DNA of 13,874 nucleotides from an uncultured Bacteroidota bacterium (GCA_937899145.1 CALBPW010000016.1:1-13874), one strand, 5' to 3'; shown: positions 1 through 7,921, numbered from the stretch's first letter. Numbers and translations are program-made. The notes: generated by a model not told the origin, from the letters alone.

Positions 1-601
1 AATCTATCTGACTGATATTCACTATATAAGAACGATGAACGCGTTTAAATTTAGCTGGCGGCAACTTATTTTCAATCGCCTTCATTGTGTAATGAATTGT
101 GAATTTTTCTTTCGCAGTATTCACTGTAACATAGTTTTCGAGAGCTTCAACCCAAAGAATATCCTCGTATTTTATACGCACAAGTGTGGCATTTTTCTTT
201 TTGATAAAAATTTCATCGGGATAGCGCGACACACTTTCCTTGTCTTGAAACAAAGATTGAGCCTTATTCACAGCCTTAAAGAACCGTTGCAGAGGAACTG
301 GTTTTAGCAGATAATCGACAACATCGTACTCATACGATTCAATTGCGTATTTCTCTTGTCCTGAGACAATTATAATCATCGGTTGCGTATCAAGCGTGTT
401 GATAAAATCGAGCCCGCTCATTTCGGGCATCTCCATATCAAGGAAGATAAGGTCGATTGTTTGTTCAGGATTATCAAATGCTTTGAAAGCTGCGATAGGA
501 TTTTCGTAAGAACCAACCAAATTCAGCGAATCGGTTTTGTCAACAAAGCCTTCAATAATCTTGCGGCTCAGTATGTCATCATCAATTATTATACAATTCA
601 T
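1..601 (-). CDS. LytTR-family response regulator (3' end off the window)
   Basis: Cytoplasmic two-component response regulator that would bind DNA through a LytTR domain when phosphorylated. It is read on the minus strand from the ATG at 599-601, and 200 codons are visible before the left edge. Residues 1-115 form a receiver domain. The acidic cluster is D7-D9, the phospho-acceptor is D55 in the motif FLDMEMPEMSG, S80 is the conserved hydroxyl residue, and K100 lies in LLKP. Residues ~131-200 are the start of a LytTR domain, with the typical stretches LWVEALENYV and HRSYIVNI. Family members are usually about 235-250 residues, so some 35-50 residues are missing here. In Bacteroidota these regulators are commonly paired with a membrane sensor kinase of the LytS/YehU type, which may lie further left but cannot be seen. 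It is divergent from the subtilase gene, and nothing shows that it controls that gene. Confidence 0.95.
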   Translation of the reverse strand, partial: MNCIIIDDDILSRKIIEGFVDKTDSLNLVGSYENPIAAFKAFDNPEQTIDLIFLDMEMPEMSGLDFINTLDTQPMIIIVSGQEKYAIESYEYDVVDYLLKPVPLQRFFKAVNKAQSLFQDKESVSRYPDEIFIKKKNATLVRIKYEDILWVEALENYVTVNTAKEKFTIHYTMKAIENKLPPAKFKRVHRSYIVNISQID

Positions 602-636
602 CGCACAAAAATTTATTCATTGAGTTTTTTATCACA

Positions 637-668
637 CAAATATAAACAAATCAGAAAAAGACAAACAA
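637..668 (-). promoter_or_regulatory. Candidate Bacteroidota-type promoter for the response regulator
   Basis: On the minus strand, 644-637 reads TATATTTG, which matches the TAnnTTTG -7 box of the Bacteroidota primary sigma factor. A TTG at 668-666 lies 21 bp upstream and could serve as the -33 element. The predicted transcription start is near 630, giving a leader of about 30 bases before the ATG at 601. The box match is exact, but this AT-rich region makes chance matches plausible. Confidence 0.45.
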
Positions 669-738
669 TCAACTCTCATAAAATCGGCTTTTATCAATAT
701 TTTTCTTCACTTCAACTACTATTTTCAATCGTCTATAA

Positions 739-746
739 TAGTTTTG
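739..746 (+). promoter_or_regulatory. Candidate -7 box for the subtilase gene
   Basis: TAGTTTTG fits TAnnTTTG exactly and sits 33 bases before the chosen ATG at 780, leaving a leader of roughly 25-30 bases. No convincing TTG was found at the expected -33 distance, so this is weaker than the promoter at 11132-11161. The sequence between the promoter and the ATG is A-rich with no Shine-Dalgarno motif, as is normal for the phylum. Confidence 0.4.
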
Positions 747-779
747 ATAAATTGCACAATAAATTATACTTCAAAAAAA

Positions 780-3470
780 ATGAGACATTTTTGGCTTTTA
801 ATATTACTCATAACTCTGATAATCAATAAATTATCAGCACAGAAACCGAATTACATACCAAACACGATTATCGTAAAATACTCTACAGAAAAGAGCGCTA
901 CCGACCGCAAAAAAAATTTTGAAACAACCTGCCAACTGAAAGTTAAAAGCGATAATCAGATGTTTAAGAAGATGCGAAAAGACAAATTTTCGGCACAAAT
1001 AAACAATATTTATAAGATTGAATATGAAGGAGATAAAAGCCCGATTGTAGTAGCTGAAAAACTAATGAAAAGCGAAAATATTGAGTACGCACAACCCTAT
1101 TGGATTCCTGAAATTCTTGATTTGCCTAACGACCCGAAGTTAAGTTCGCAATATCATTTCAATATAACACAAGCACTTGAAGCACAAGAAATCACACAAG
1201 GCGACACAAATATCGTTATCGGCATTGTTGATACGGGTGTTGATATTTATCACGAAGATTTGGTTGACAACATAAAGTACAATTATGCCGACCCAATAAA
1301 CGGCATTGATGATGATAACGATGGATATGTTGACAATTTTCGCGGTTGGGATTTGGCCTGCAACGACGACAATCCAATTAGCACCACCAACCATCACGGC
1401 ACACATGTGGCGGGCATTGCAGCGGCTTGCACCAACAATGGCATTGGTGTGGCGGGTGTCGGATACAAAACAAAATTTTTGCCTATAAAAGTTTCTGACG
1501 ATGACGAAGGGTCGATGATTGCTTGCTACGAAGGCGTCGTGTACGCTGCCGACCATGGTTGCCAAATTATCAACTGCTCGTGGGGCAGCCCAAGCAAAAA
1601 TCCGATTTACGACGATGTGATTAAATATGCGCAAAGTCGCGGTTGCCTGATAATTGCAGCGGCTGGTAATACCGGTACCGACGTTAAGTACTATCCCGCT
1701 TCAAGCGATGGTGTTTTTAGTGTGGGCGCAACCAACGCTGCCGATGAACGTTGGGCAAAATCAACATATAACAATCGGATTGACATTAGTGCGCCGGGCG
1801 AAAACGTCTTCACAACCAATTATAACAACACTTACCAAACGGGCAGTGGAACATCGTTGGCAGCACCTGTAGTTTCAGGAGCAGCCGCATTGGCTTGGAG
1901 CATTCACCCTGATTATACCGCAACACAAATTGCCGAACTACTACGAGTTACCGCTGACAACATTGATACTATTGCCGCAAACTCAAAATATAGCGGAAAA
2001 ATTGGCTCGGGCAGATTAAACATTCTGAAAGCCCTAACCGACAGCACATCGCCTTCAATCAGAATTACTGATTATGAATTTAATGCCGATGGCGACAAAT
2101 TCACATCAGGTTCAGAAATATCACTTAAACTCAACGTTATCAATTACTTAAATGCAGCCACAAATGTTATAATGAGCATAGATGCCGACAGCAATTGTGC
2201 AACAATAAAAAATGGAACGTGGGCAATTGATAGTATCGGCTGTAACGAAAAACTTGAGAGTCCAACATTAAGTATCGCACTATCTAATTCACTAAAAGAC
2301 AATCAGATAATTCCATTTTTTGTGAATTTTAACACCGATGGCTATTCAGCTTTACAAGTACTGGAACTAACTGTAAATCCGACATATATCGATGTTGAGT
2401 GGGGAGAAATGAAAACTACCATTGCAGACAATGGCAAAATAGGGATTTATGATTATGACGCACAACTTGGAAATGGATTTTTGTACGAAGGAACCAAAAA
2501 TTTGTTGAGCGATGGAGCGCTGATAATCGCACTCGACAGTTTAACAATTGCAAGCGCATTTCAAACTGATAATCAATTTATTGCAACACAAAAACCAATT
2601 TTAACAAAAAATGGGAATGTGCAGGAAATAACATCAACACTAAAGCCGGCAAATATCAACGGAATAGAAATTGAGCAAAAATTCATCTTTGATACTGAGA
2701 ATTTACCAACTGCAATGATTTGTAACTACCTGATACACAGTACCCGAACTGCCGAGTATGACAATTCATGCGTTGGACTTTACTTTGATTGGGATATTGT
2801 TAACAGCCTTACAAATGCCATCAACTACGATAACACCTTGAAAATGACATACATATATAATACTGGCGAGATAAATCGCTACGCAGGCGTAAGTTTATTG
2901 TCGATTGGGAATGCTGTACCATACGCATTCGAATTGAGCGAAAATGGCGGCAGCACTAACATAGTTGACGAATTTAGCGATGAGCAAAAATGGCTTGTTA
3001 TGAACAATACACGCCCTCAATCGTACAGTGCAAATATCGACCTTGCCATGATGCTGAGTTGCAATAAATTAACATTACACAACGATGACACAATTAACAT
3101 TCGCTTTGCAATTATGGCTGCCGAAAATTTGTACGAACTAAAACAAGTTGCAACCAAAGCGTCTGAAATTTATGGTGAAAAAACTCAAGGAATTGACACA
3201 ACGGAAAATACTGATATTATTGAAAATCAAAATGATAACAGATTAATTTTATATCCTAATCCGATTAGCAAAAATCTACAGATAGAAAGCAATAGCGAAA
3301 TAGAAGAAATCAACATTTACAATGCTATTGGCAAACTTATGTTAAGTAAAAAAATTGGCAGTGCAAAAAATTGCACATTAAATACAAACACCTTAGAATC
3401 AGGAATCTACATTATCGAAATAATTAATAACAAAGGCGAAAAGACACGCAAATTAGCGGAGAAATTGTAA
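780..3470 (+). CDS. Secreted S8 subtilisin-like serine protease with T9SS sorting domain
   Basis: An 896-residue extracellular endopeptidase. Residues 1-21 form a signal peptide (MRHFWLL... ending LSAQ). Residues ~25-115 resemble a subtilase prodomain that ends in the typical IEYAQPYW segment. The peptidase domain is about 137-400 and has a complete active site: D151 (IVDTGVD), H206 (HHGTHVAG), oxyanion N297 (AAGNTG) and S359 (GTSLAAP). An acidic loop after the Asp motif (NGIDDDNDGYVDN) resembles calcium-binding loops common in Bacteroidota subtilases. Residues ~420-800 are beta-rich and match no domain I recognise. Residues 823-896 look like a type A T9SS C-terminal sorting domain (LYPNP, then INIYNAIGK, then LESGIYIIEI). 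The family and knowledge of T9SS imply cleavage of the tail during export and release or anchoring at the cell surface. The ATG at 780 is preferred over the upstream TTG at 744 because it puts the signal peptide at the N-terminus. Its substrate cannot be inferred. Confidence 0.95.
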   Translation: MRHFWLLILLITLIINKLSAQKPNYIPNTIIVKYSTEKSATDRKKNFETTCQLKVKSDNQMFKKMRKDKFSAQINNIYKIEYEGDKSPIVVAEKLMKSENIEYAQPYWIPEILDLPNDPKLSSQYHFNITQALEAQEITQGDTNIVIGIVDTGVDIYHEDLVDNIKYNYADPINGIDDDNDGYVDNFRGWDLACNDDNPISTTNHHGTHVAGIAAACTNNGIGVAGVGYKTKFLPIKVSDDDEGSMIACYEGVVYAADHGCQIINCSWGSPSKNPIYDDVIKYAQSRGCLIIAAAGNTGTDVKYYPASSDGVFSVGATNAADERWAKSTYNNRIDISAPGENVFTTNYNNTYQTGSGTSLAAPVVSGAAALAWSIHPDYTATQIAELLRVTADNIDTIAANSKYSGKIGSGRLNILKALTDSTSPSIRITDYEFNADGDKFTSGSEISLKLNVINYLNAATNVIMSIDADSNCATIKNGTWAIDSIGCNEKLESPTLSIALSNSLKDNQIIPFFVNFNTDGYSALQVLELTVNPTYIDVEWGEMKTTIADNGKIGIYDYDAQLGNGFLYEGTKNLLSDGALIIALDSLTIASAFQTDNQFIATQKPILTKNGNVQEITSTLKPANINGIEIEQKFIFDTENLPTAMICNYLIHSTRTAEYDNSCVGLYFDWDIVNSLTNAINYDNTLKMTYIYNTGEINRYAGVSLLSIGNAVPYAFELSENGGSTNIVDEFSDEQKWLVMNNTRPQSYSANIDLAMMLSCNKLTLHNDDTINIRFAIMAAENLYELKQVATKASEIYGEKTQGIDTTENTDIIENQNDNRLILYPNPISKNLQIESNSEIEEINIYNAIGKLMLSKKIGSAKNCTLNTNTLESGIYIIEIINNKGEKTRKLAEKL

Positions 3471-3506
3471 ACTGCCATTGAATGGGTTACCCCCTACTCT
3501 TTACAC

Positions 3507-4256
3507 CTACTTTTTACGCCGCACCAAATTCAACACTCCATTTACAAAAGCAAGAGGATGCACAGGATTGCCCGGAACATACAAATCAACTTTGTATTTA
3601 TCTAAAAACGAGCGATTTAAAGCCCGACTACCAGCAAAAATCCCACCACTAATAGCATCAGTGCCTGCCAAAATTAAGATTTTTGGGGCGGGAGTAGCCT
3701 GATAGCAAATTTCGAGTGCCTCAGCCATATTTTCCGATATTGGACCTGTAACAACAATGCCATCGGCATGGCGCGGCGAGGCTACAAAATCAATGCCGAA
3801 ACGCCCCATATCAAAGTTGACATTGCTTGTAGCATTCAGTTCCCACTCGCAACTATTGTCGCCGGCAGCCGACACCTCGCGCAACTTAAGCGAACGGCCA
3901 AAAAGTTTTTGAATCTCAGCTCTGATTTTATCAGCATCAATTTCGACAGGCGAATCATCACTAACAATCAACCGATTACGATCGTTAGTCGCCATTTTGT
4001 AGTCCTTGGTGAATTTGATTTTTTCGGGATTGGCAAACGCGCACTCGCCACAAAAAGTGCATCTTCCTAAATCAATGCGCAAAGGCGAAGCACTGATAGC
4101 ATCAGTTGGACATAAATCAATGATTTCCTGCTCGTTGCATTTAGCATCTGTAATTATCGGACGACCGCGAAAAATACCCGGCACTTCGGTTGTTGTAACA
4201 TCTGGAATAAATTGTTTTCCTTGGTGAAAAAGTATTTTTAAATCGTTGATAAACAT
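3507..4256 (-). CDS. hyfI: HyfH-HyfI fusion: ferredoxin domain plus hydrogenase-like small subunit with degenerate cluster sites (Ehr-type)
   Basis: The 249-residue last gene of the complex operon, located in the peripheral arm on the cytoplasmic face. Residues 1-90 are HyfH/NuoI-like: an FRGRP motif, C49-P50, then C66-x2-C69-x2-C72. In 2[4Fe-4S] ferredoxins, one cluster takes three cysteines from one motif and the last from the other. The set C66, C69, C72 plus C49 would complete exactly one cluster. The other set is gone: only a displaced C40 remains, and N76 replaces the final cysteine. Residues ~115-249 match HycG/HyfI/NuoB (GRFGIDFVASPRHAD, VTGP, GGIFAGS, VPGNP). Of the four N2-type cluster cysteines only C136 remains; D133, D200 and N230 occupy the other three positions. 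E. coli encodes the two parts as separate proteins. The gene ends 36 bp from the convergent subtilase gene. Identity is sure; redox function is uncertain. Confidence 0.9.
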   Translation of the reverse strand: MFINDLKILFHQGKQFIPDVTTTEVPGIFRGRPIITDAKCNEQEIIDLCPTDAISASPLRIDLGRCTFCGECAFANPEKIKFTKDYKMATNDRNRLIVSDDSPVEIDADKIRAEIQKLFGRSLKLREVSAAGDNSCEWELNATSNVNFDMGRFGIDFVASPRHADGIVVTGPISENMAEALEICYQATPAPKILILAGTDAISGGIFAGSRALNRSFLDKYKVDLYVPGNPVHPLAFVNGVLNLVRRKK

Positions 4257-4289
4257 GACATTTAGAATTTAGGAATTAGGAGTTAAGAT
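4257..4289 (-). repeat. Degenerate 7-bp tandem repeat in the hyfG-hyfHI spacer
   Basis: On the minus strand the 33-bp spacer reads as four heptads: TTAACTC, CTAATTC, CTAAATT and CTAAATG. This accounts for nearly the whole gap between the hyfG stop and the next ATG. Similar A/T-rich heptads occur in two other gaps in this window (7864-7877 and 11061-11081). They may be slippage products or a dispersed intergenic repeat type. No function is implied. Confidence 0.5.
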
Positions 4290-5786
4290 TTATAAATCGT
4301 GCCCGCTGTATGAAAGGTCGAAACTCTTGTTGCAAATTGGGAAATCGGAAATTTCATTATTGCGCACTGCAAGAGCTAAGCCAAGCCAGTTGTGGAAAGA
4401 GGGGTCTTTAACTTTGTAATGTTTCAAATCGCCATTTGAATCGGTAATTGCACAGTGGCAAATCTCCCCCCGCCACCCTTCAACAAGCGAAACCACGAAA
4501 CTATCCGGTGAAGGATTTCCCAATTTAACTTGCTGATTATCAAACTGCATAATATTGACAATATTTGACATAATATCAACAGATCGCAACACTTCATCGT
4601 AGCGAATACGAGCACGGCAATAGACATCGCCAACAGGTTCCATTACAGGTTGATAATCAAGTATTTGATAATATCCAAATGGGTGTGACGCACGAACATC
4701 GCGATTAAGATTGCTGGCGCGGGCTGCCATGCCAACCATTCCAATTTGCAGCGCAGTTTGCGGTTCAACAATGCCTGTACGTTCAATTCGCGACAAAACA
4801 GATGGCAAATCGAACATCTGCTCTGCCATTTCGATAAAATCGGGCTTATAGGCTTGAATCACATCAAACCATTGGTCGCGCAAATCGGCCGTAAATGGGA
4901 AGTTTGTTTTACCAGGACGAATCAATCCTTTTGCAAAACGATTGCCGGTCCAACGCTGAAAATAGTTGATTAGCGGAGTGCGTAAGCGTCCGAATACAGA
5001 ATTGCCAAGTTGATAGGCAATATCGGTACAAATGCCGCTCAAATCGCCGGTATGTATAGCGATGCGTTCCTGCTCAAGTGCAAGCGCACGCTCGAGTTGA
5101 AGTTGCTTGCTTGGCTGAAAACCACACAAACTTTCCCATGCGTCAGCAAACGCAAGCGAATGACCAATTGCAGTATCACCAGCTATATTCTCGGCCAAAG
5201 TAGCACGCTGTAACAATTTCTTTTTCAGCAAGAAAAGATTTTCGACACCACGATGCTGATAACCAAGTTGAATTTCGAGATGCAGAATTTGCTCTCCGTT
5301 ACAAATAAAACGGAAATGCCCGGGTTCGATAATTCCCGCATGAATTGGACCTACTCCTACTTCGTGAAGTTCCTCGCTATCAATTGAATAGAAAGGATAG
5401 TTTTGTATTTTTTGTGACTTGTCGGCAGCGCTATGCGGATAGCGAACGGGCTTTAGCCAAGGATGCCCGTCAAAACCAATTCCGAAATTCTCATGTATCT
5501 CGCGTTCGAACAGTTGGAACGATAAATGCGTTGCGGATACCGACTGCAAAGTATCGTTTTTGCTCACAATTGCAGATACAATATTAATAATGTGCTTGGC
5601 ATCGTTAGCAAGGCAACAAATGAGTTGAATTTTATCACCCTTTGGCACACCATAATAATTAACGCAATGCACATTAGCATCATCTTTTAATTCGCTGATT
5701 ATCAGATTGTACAATTCATTATATGATAATACAGGAATTTCGGCAAACTTTATGCGCTGATTATTTTTAACGCTTATAAAACTCAT
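4290..5786 (-). CDS. hyfG: HyfG/NuoCD-like large subunit lacking all four NiFe-ligand cysteines (Ehr-type)
   Basis: A 498-residue large subunit of the peripheral arm, homologous to HycE/HyfG and to complex I NuoC-NuoD. Residues ~1-130 form the NuoC-like domain, ending in the characteristic FEREIHENFGIGFDGHP. Residues ~145-498 form the NuoD/HycE-like domain (GPIHAGIIEPGHFRF, LGYQHRGVE, LAENIAGDTAIGHS, VEGWRGE). In true group 4 hydrogenases the first metal motif is CGxC; here A202 and T205 hold those positions. The last motif, normally DPCxxC, reads DLSYSG, with S492 and G495. No nickel-iron centre can therefore be bound as in hydrogenases. The frame is intact and all the surrounding motifs are kept, so this is a working homologue, not a decayed gene. 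E. coli HyfG is longer (about 555-570 residues). The start lies 4 bp after the hyfF stop. It could line a quinone or other substrate pocket as in complex I; that is inference. Confidence 0.93.
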   Translation of the reverse strand: MSFISVKNNQRIKFAEIPVLSYNELYNLIISELKDDANVHCVNYYGVPKGDKIQLICCLANDAKHIINIVSAIVSKNDTLQSVSATHLSFQLFEREIHENFGIGFDGHPWLKPVRYPHSAADKSQKIQNYPFYSIDSEELHEVGVGPIHAGIIEPGHFRFICNGEQILHLEIQLGYQHRGVENLFLLKKKLLQRATLAENIAGDTAIGHSLAFADAWESLCGFQPSKQLQLERALALEQERIAIHTGDLSGICTDIAYQLGNSVFGRLRTPLINYFQRWTGNRFAKGLIRPGKTNFPFTADLRDQWFDVIQAYKPDFIEMAEQMFDLPSVLSRIERTGIVEPQTALQIGMVGMAARASNLNRDVRASHPFGYYQILDYQPVMEPVGDVYCRARIRYDEVLRSVDIMSNIVNIMQFDNQQVKLGNPSPDSFVVSLVEGWRGEICHCAITDSNGDLKHYKVKDPSFHNWLGLALAVRNNEISDFPICNKSFDLSYSGHDL

Positions 5787-5790
5787 ATAA

Positions 5791-7218
5791 TCAGAATGTT
5801 AGAAGTTGGACAACATCATTTATCAAATTGATAAAAAATTGTGGTGGAAAAAGTCCGAGCCACACCGTAAGAGCAAGCAAGATGTATTGCATAACAATTT
5901 CCACAACATCTTGTTTTTCAACAATTTGAACTTGAACATTATCAGAATTCACAAACAAAATTTTGAAAATGTTTTTACCCAAAGCCCAAATTATAGTAGC
6001 AAGCAAAATCAAGACAACCACCAACACAAATATTTGATGGCTGACAATGAGTGCCTTAAATGTCAGTAACTCACTGATAAATAAGCCAAAAGGCGGCATT
6101 GCTGCAATACAAACAAATGCCAAAAGCAAGAAAATCGCACCCGCCCTATTGTATTGGAAATAATTACCTAAGTTATAGATATTCTTTGATTTATAGTATT
6201 TATAAATATGTCCGGCATGGAAAAACATTGCTGATTTTGCAAACGAGTGAAGCACAAGATGCAGAATAGCGGCAAAATAGCCAATTCCGCCTGCGGCTAA
6301 ACCAATGGCAACAACGCCCATGTGTTCGACACTCGAATAAGCCAGCATTCGCTTGAAATTCTTTACTTTAAGCAGATAAACCGTTGAAATCAGAATTGAA
6401 AGGACGGCTGCAATCATCATCAAACAATTTGCCCAAGGTTGAACTGACGTGCGCGCAACAATCTGATAAAACCGAAAAACGCCAACAAAACCCGCATTCA
6501 TCAGCACGCTTGATAGCAAGCCGGCCGCGGGCGCTGGTGCTTTGTCCTTAGCATCAATTCCCGCTGTGTACATTGGCATAAGCCCGAATTTTGCAGTGTA
6601 GCCAACAAAAACAAACACAAATGCTATTTTAATCCAAAGCGGATCGAGATTTGAAGCGGCACTCACAAGATTGTCGTACTGAAGTTGCGATTGTCCGACA
6701 TTGCCGAGTGATATACTTAACAATAAAATTCCAATAAAAACAAAAACCAAACTTATCGAACAAACAAAAATATACTTCCAAGTTGCCTCAATCGCACCGA
6801 TATTTCGACGATGAAAAACCAATGCCGACGCGCTCAAAGTTGTTACTTCTACAAATATCCACGTTACTGCAATATGCGATGACAAATAAGCAGCCGAAAG
6901 TGCCATAACAAGCAAACTCAATGCGCAATAGTAAATACTGCGCGAATGCGGTGTTTCAGCATCGATATTAACATAATTGAACTTATGTAAGAAGGCCGGA
7001 ACTGCAATTATCGTAAGAACCGCCAACATGAGCAATCCCAAGGAATCGGCTTTAAAATAAACCGCATCGTAACTACCGCGAATGGCAAATTCGAAAATTG
7101 TGAACGCACATTGCAAAATAAGGAAAACACCTATAAGCACATTGTTAAATATTCTATTCTTATTAATCAAGAATAAAAGTGCTATTAAAAACGATGACAA
7201 TAAATATGCAACTATCAT
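5791..7218 (-). CDS. hyfF: HyfF-like antiporter-type membrane subunit
   Basis: A 475-residue polytopic inner-membrane protein of the Mrp antiporter/NuoL-M-N family, about 13-14 membrane segments throughout. Residues expected for proton (or sodium) translocation are present: E124 in the WIFVEVTTL helix, K210 in YTAKFGLMP, K328 in HSFAKSAMFFHAGH, and E383 in PPFGLFISE. N241 occupies a position that is often lysine in NuoM/N. The central Pro-rich helix (KAPAPAAGLLSS) and the LAYSSVEHMG segment are typical of HyfF. It is slightly shorter than E. coli HyfF (526 residues). It is read in the same direction as hyfE (11 bp upstream) and hyfG (4 bp downstream), so co-translation and membership of one complex are likely. 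With HyfB it makes two antiporter-like subunits; no HyfD/NuoN third one is seen in the window. Confidence 0.93.
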   Translation of the reverse strand: MIVAYLLSSFLIALLFLINKNRIFNNVLIGVFLILQCAFTIFEFAIRGSYDAVYFKADSLGLLMLAVLTIIAVPAFLHKFNYVNIDAETPHSRSIYYCALSLLVMALSAAYLSSHIAVTWIFVEVTTLSASALVFHRRNIGAIEATWKYIFVCSISLVFVFIGILLLSISLGNVGQSQLQYDNLVSAASNLDPLWIKIAFVFVFVGYTAKFGLMPMYTAGIDAKDKAPAPAAGLLSSVLMNAGFVGVFRFYQIVARTSVQPWANCLMMIAAVLSILISTVYLLKVKNFKRMLAYSSVEHMGVVAIGLAAGGIGYFAAILHLVLHSFAKSAMFFHAGHIYKYYKSKNIYNLGNYFQYNRAGAIFLLLAFVCIAAMPPFGLFISELLTFKALIVSHQIFVLVVVLILLATIIWALGKNIFKILFVNSDNVQVQIVEKQDVVEIVMQYILLALTVWLGLFPPQFFINLINDVVQLLTF

Positions 7219-7229
7219 ATTTTCAATAA

Positions 7230-7859
7230 TTAATCTTTAATATTACTCAATTCGGCAACACTCCCCTCGCTTATCACATTGCCAATTTTATTAATAAATA
7301 TACCAAGCAAGAAGATGCTGATAAACACATCAAGCAAAACGCCAAGATTGACAAGTAGCGGCATTTCGTTTCCAACGGCTAACGACAAGATGAAAACTCC
7401 GTTTTCGATTAGCGCATAGCAAATTACGTGGGTAATAATTTTTTTGCGAGTCGCAATAAAAAATAATCCGCCAAACACCGCCGACAAAGCGACAACAAAA
7501 TATGTACGATTGATGCTTGGCGTATCAACCATAGTAGAAAGAATGAATGCGATTACGATTATTAACGTTGTAACAATCAGCGAGATAAAGTAAGGAACGA
7601 ATGGCTCGGCTTCACGTTTTATCTGGTTACGTTTGATGACGTGGCGAATAAAAAGCGGAACGGCTATCGCCTTGACAATCACTGTCTCGAGCAATATAAA
7701 GGCAAAATTTACCGCACTCAACTCATGTAACTCAAGAAGAGCGACACCAAAAAGCAAAAAACCTTGCAAAGTCAGGATTGACAAATAAGTCATCAACCGG
7801 TTCGCTATCGAAAAATATAGCAACGTGATGGCGAATATTATAAGTAAAATTGTAGTCAT
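7230..7859 (-). CDS. hyfE: HyfE-like membrane subunit (NuoK-like C-terminal half)
   Basis: A 209-residue integral membrane protein close in length to E. coli HyfE (216). It has about six hydrophobic segments, separated near residues 73-88 by a basic loop (IRHVIKRNQIKRE). The first half contains LLETVIVKAIAVP, with E58 and K63 inside the membrane region. The second half is NuoK-like, with E152 in ALIENGVFILSLA. By analogy with NuoK, these buried acids should carry part of the proton path linking the HyfC-side channel to the antiporter subunits. It follows hyfC after a 68-bp gap that carries a palindromic repeat; this is the largest gap inside the operon. No Shine-Dalgarno motif precedes the ATG. 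Confidence 0.9.
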   Translation of the reverse strand: MTTILLIIFAITLLYFSIANRLMTYLSILTLQGFLLFGVALLELHELSAVNFAFILLETVIVKAIAVPLFIRHVIKRNQIKREAEPFVPYFISLIVTTLIIVIAFILSTMVDTPSINRTYFVVALSAVFGGLFFIATRKKIITHVICYALIENGVFILSLAVGNEMPLLVNLGVLLDVFISIFLLGIFINKIGNVISEGSVAELSNIKD

Positions 7860-7903
7860 TATGTTAAGTTTTAAGTTACCGAAGTTAAATTCCCAAATTC
7901 TTA

Positions 7904-7921
7904 TCCCGACAGCTATCGGGA
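7904..7921. repeat. 18-bp near-perfect palindrome (TCCCGA...TCGGGA) between hyfC and hyfE
   Basis: The arms TCCCGA (7904-7909) and TCGGGA (7916-7921) are fully complementary around CAGCTA, whose inner AGCT is also self-complementary. Changing C7910 to T would make the whole 18-mer a perfect palindrome. From memory, the form TCCCGATAGCTATCGGGA recurs as a dispersed intergenic element in Bacteroidota genomes. In the transcript it would form a short GC-rich hairpin between hyfC and hyfE. There is no following T-run, so it is not a standard terminator. Confidence 0.6.

Noticed and set aside
213..224. Possible second copy of the TCGGGA palindrome within the response regulator gene
   Set aside because: Only half of the element resembles it, and it encodes conserved protein sequence.
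747..765. Direct repeat ATAAATT before the subtilase start
   Set aside because: A seven-base match in very AT-rich DNA is expected by chance.
744..779. Upstream TTG start for the subtilase
   Set aside because: It would put 12 extra residues before a clean signal peptide and overlap the candidate promoter box; the ATG at 780 is better.
1140..1634. 164-residue open frame antisense to the subtilase
   Set aside because: It lies entirely opposite the conserved catalytic domain and has no recognisable family features; it is a shadow of coding bias.
3471..3506. Bidirectional terminator between the convergent subtilase and hyfHI genes
   Set aside because: Only tiny palindromes (CCATTGAATGG, GGGTTACCC) are present, with loops too small for a hairpin and no clear T-run.
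3507..5786. Calling the complex an active [NiFe] hydrogenase or formate hydrogenlyase
   Set aside because: All four NiFe cysteines and three of four N2-type cysteines are absent, and no maturation or formate dehydrogenase genes are present in the window.
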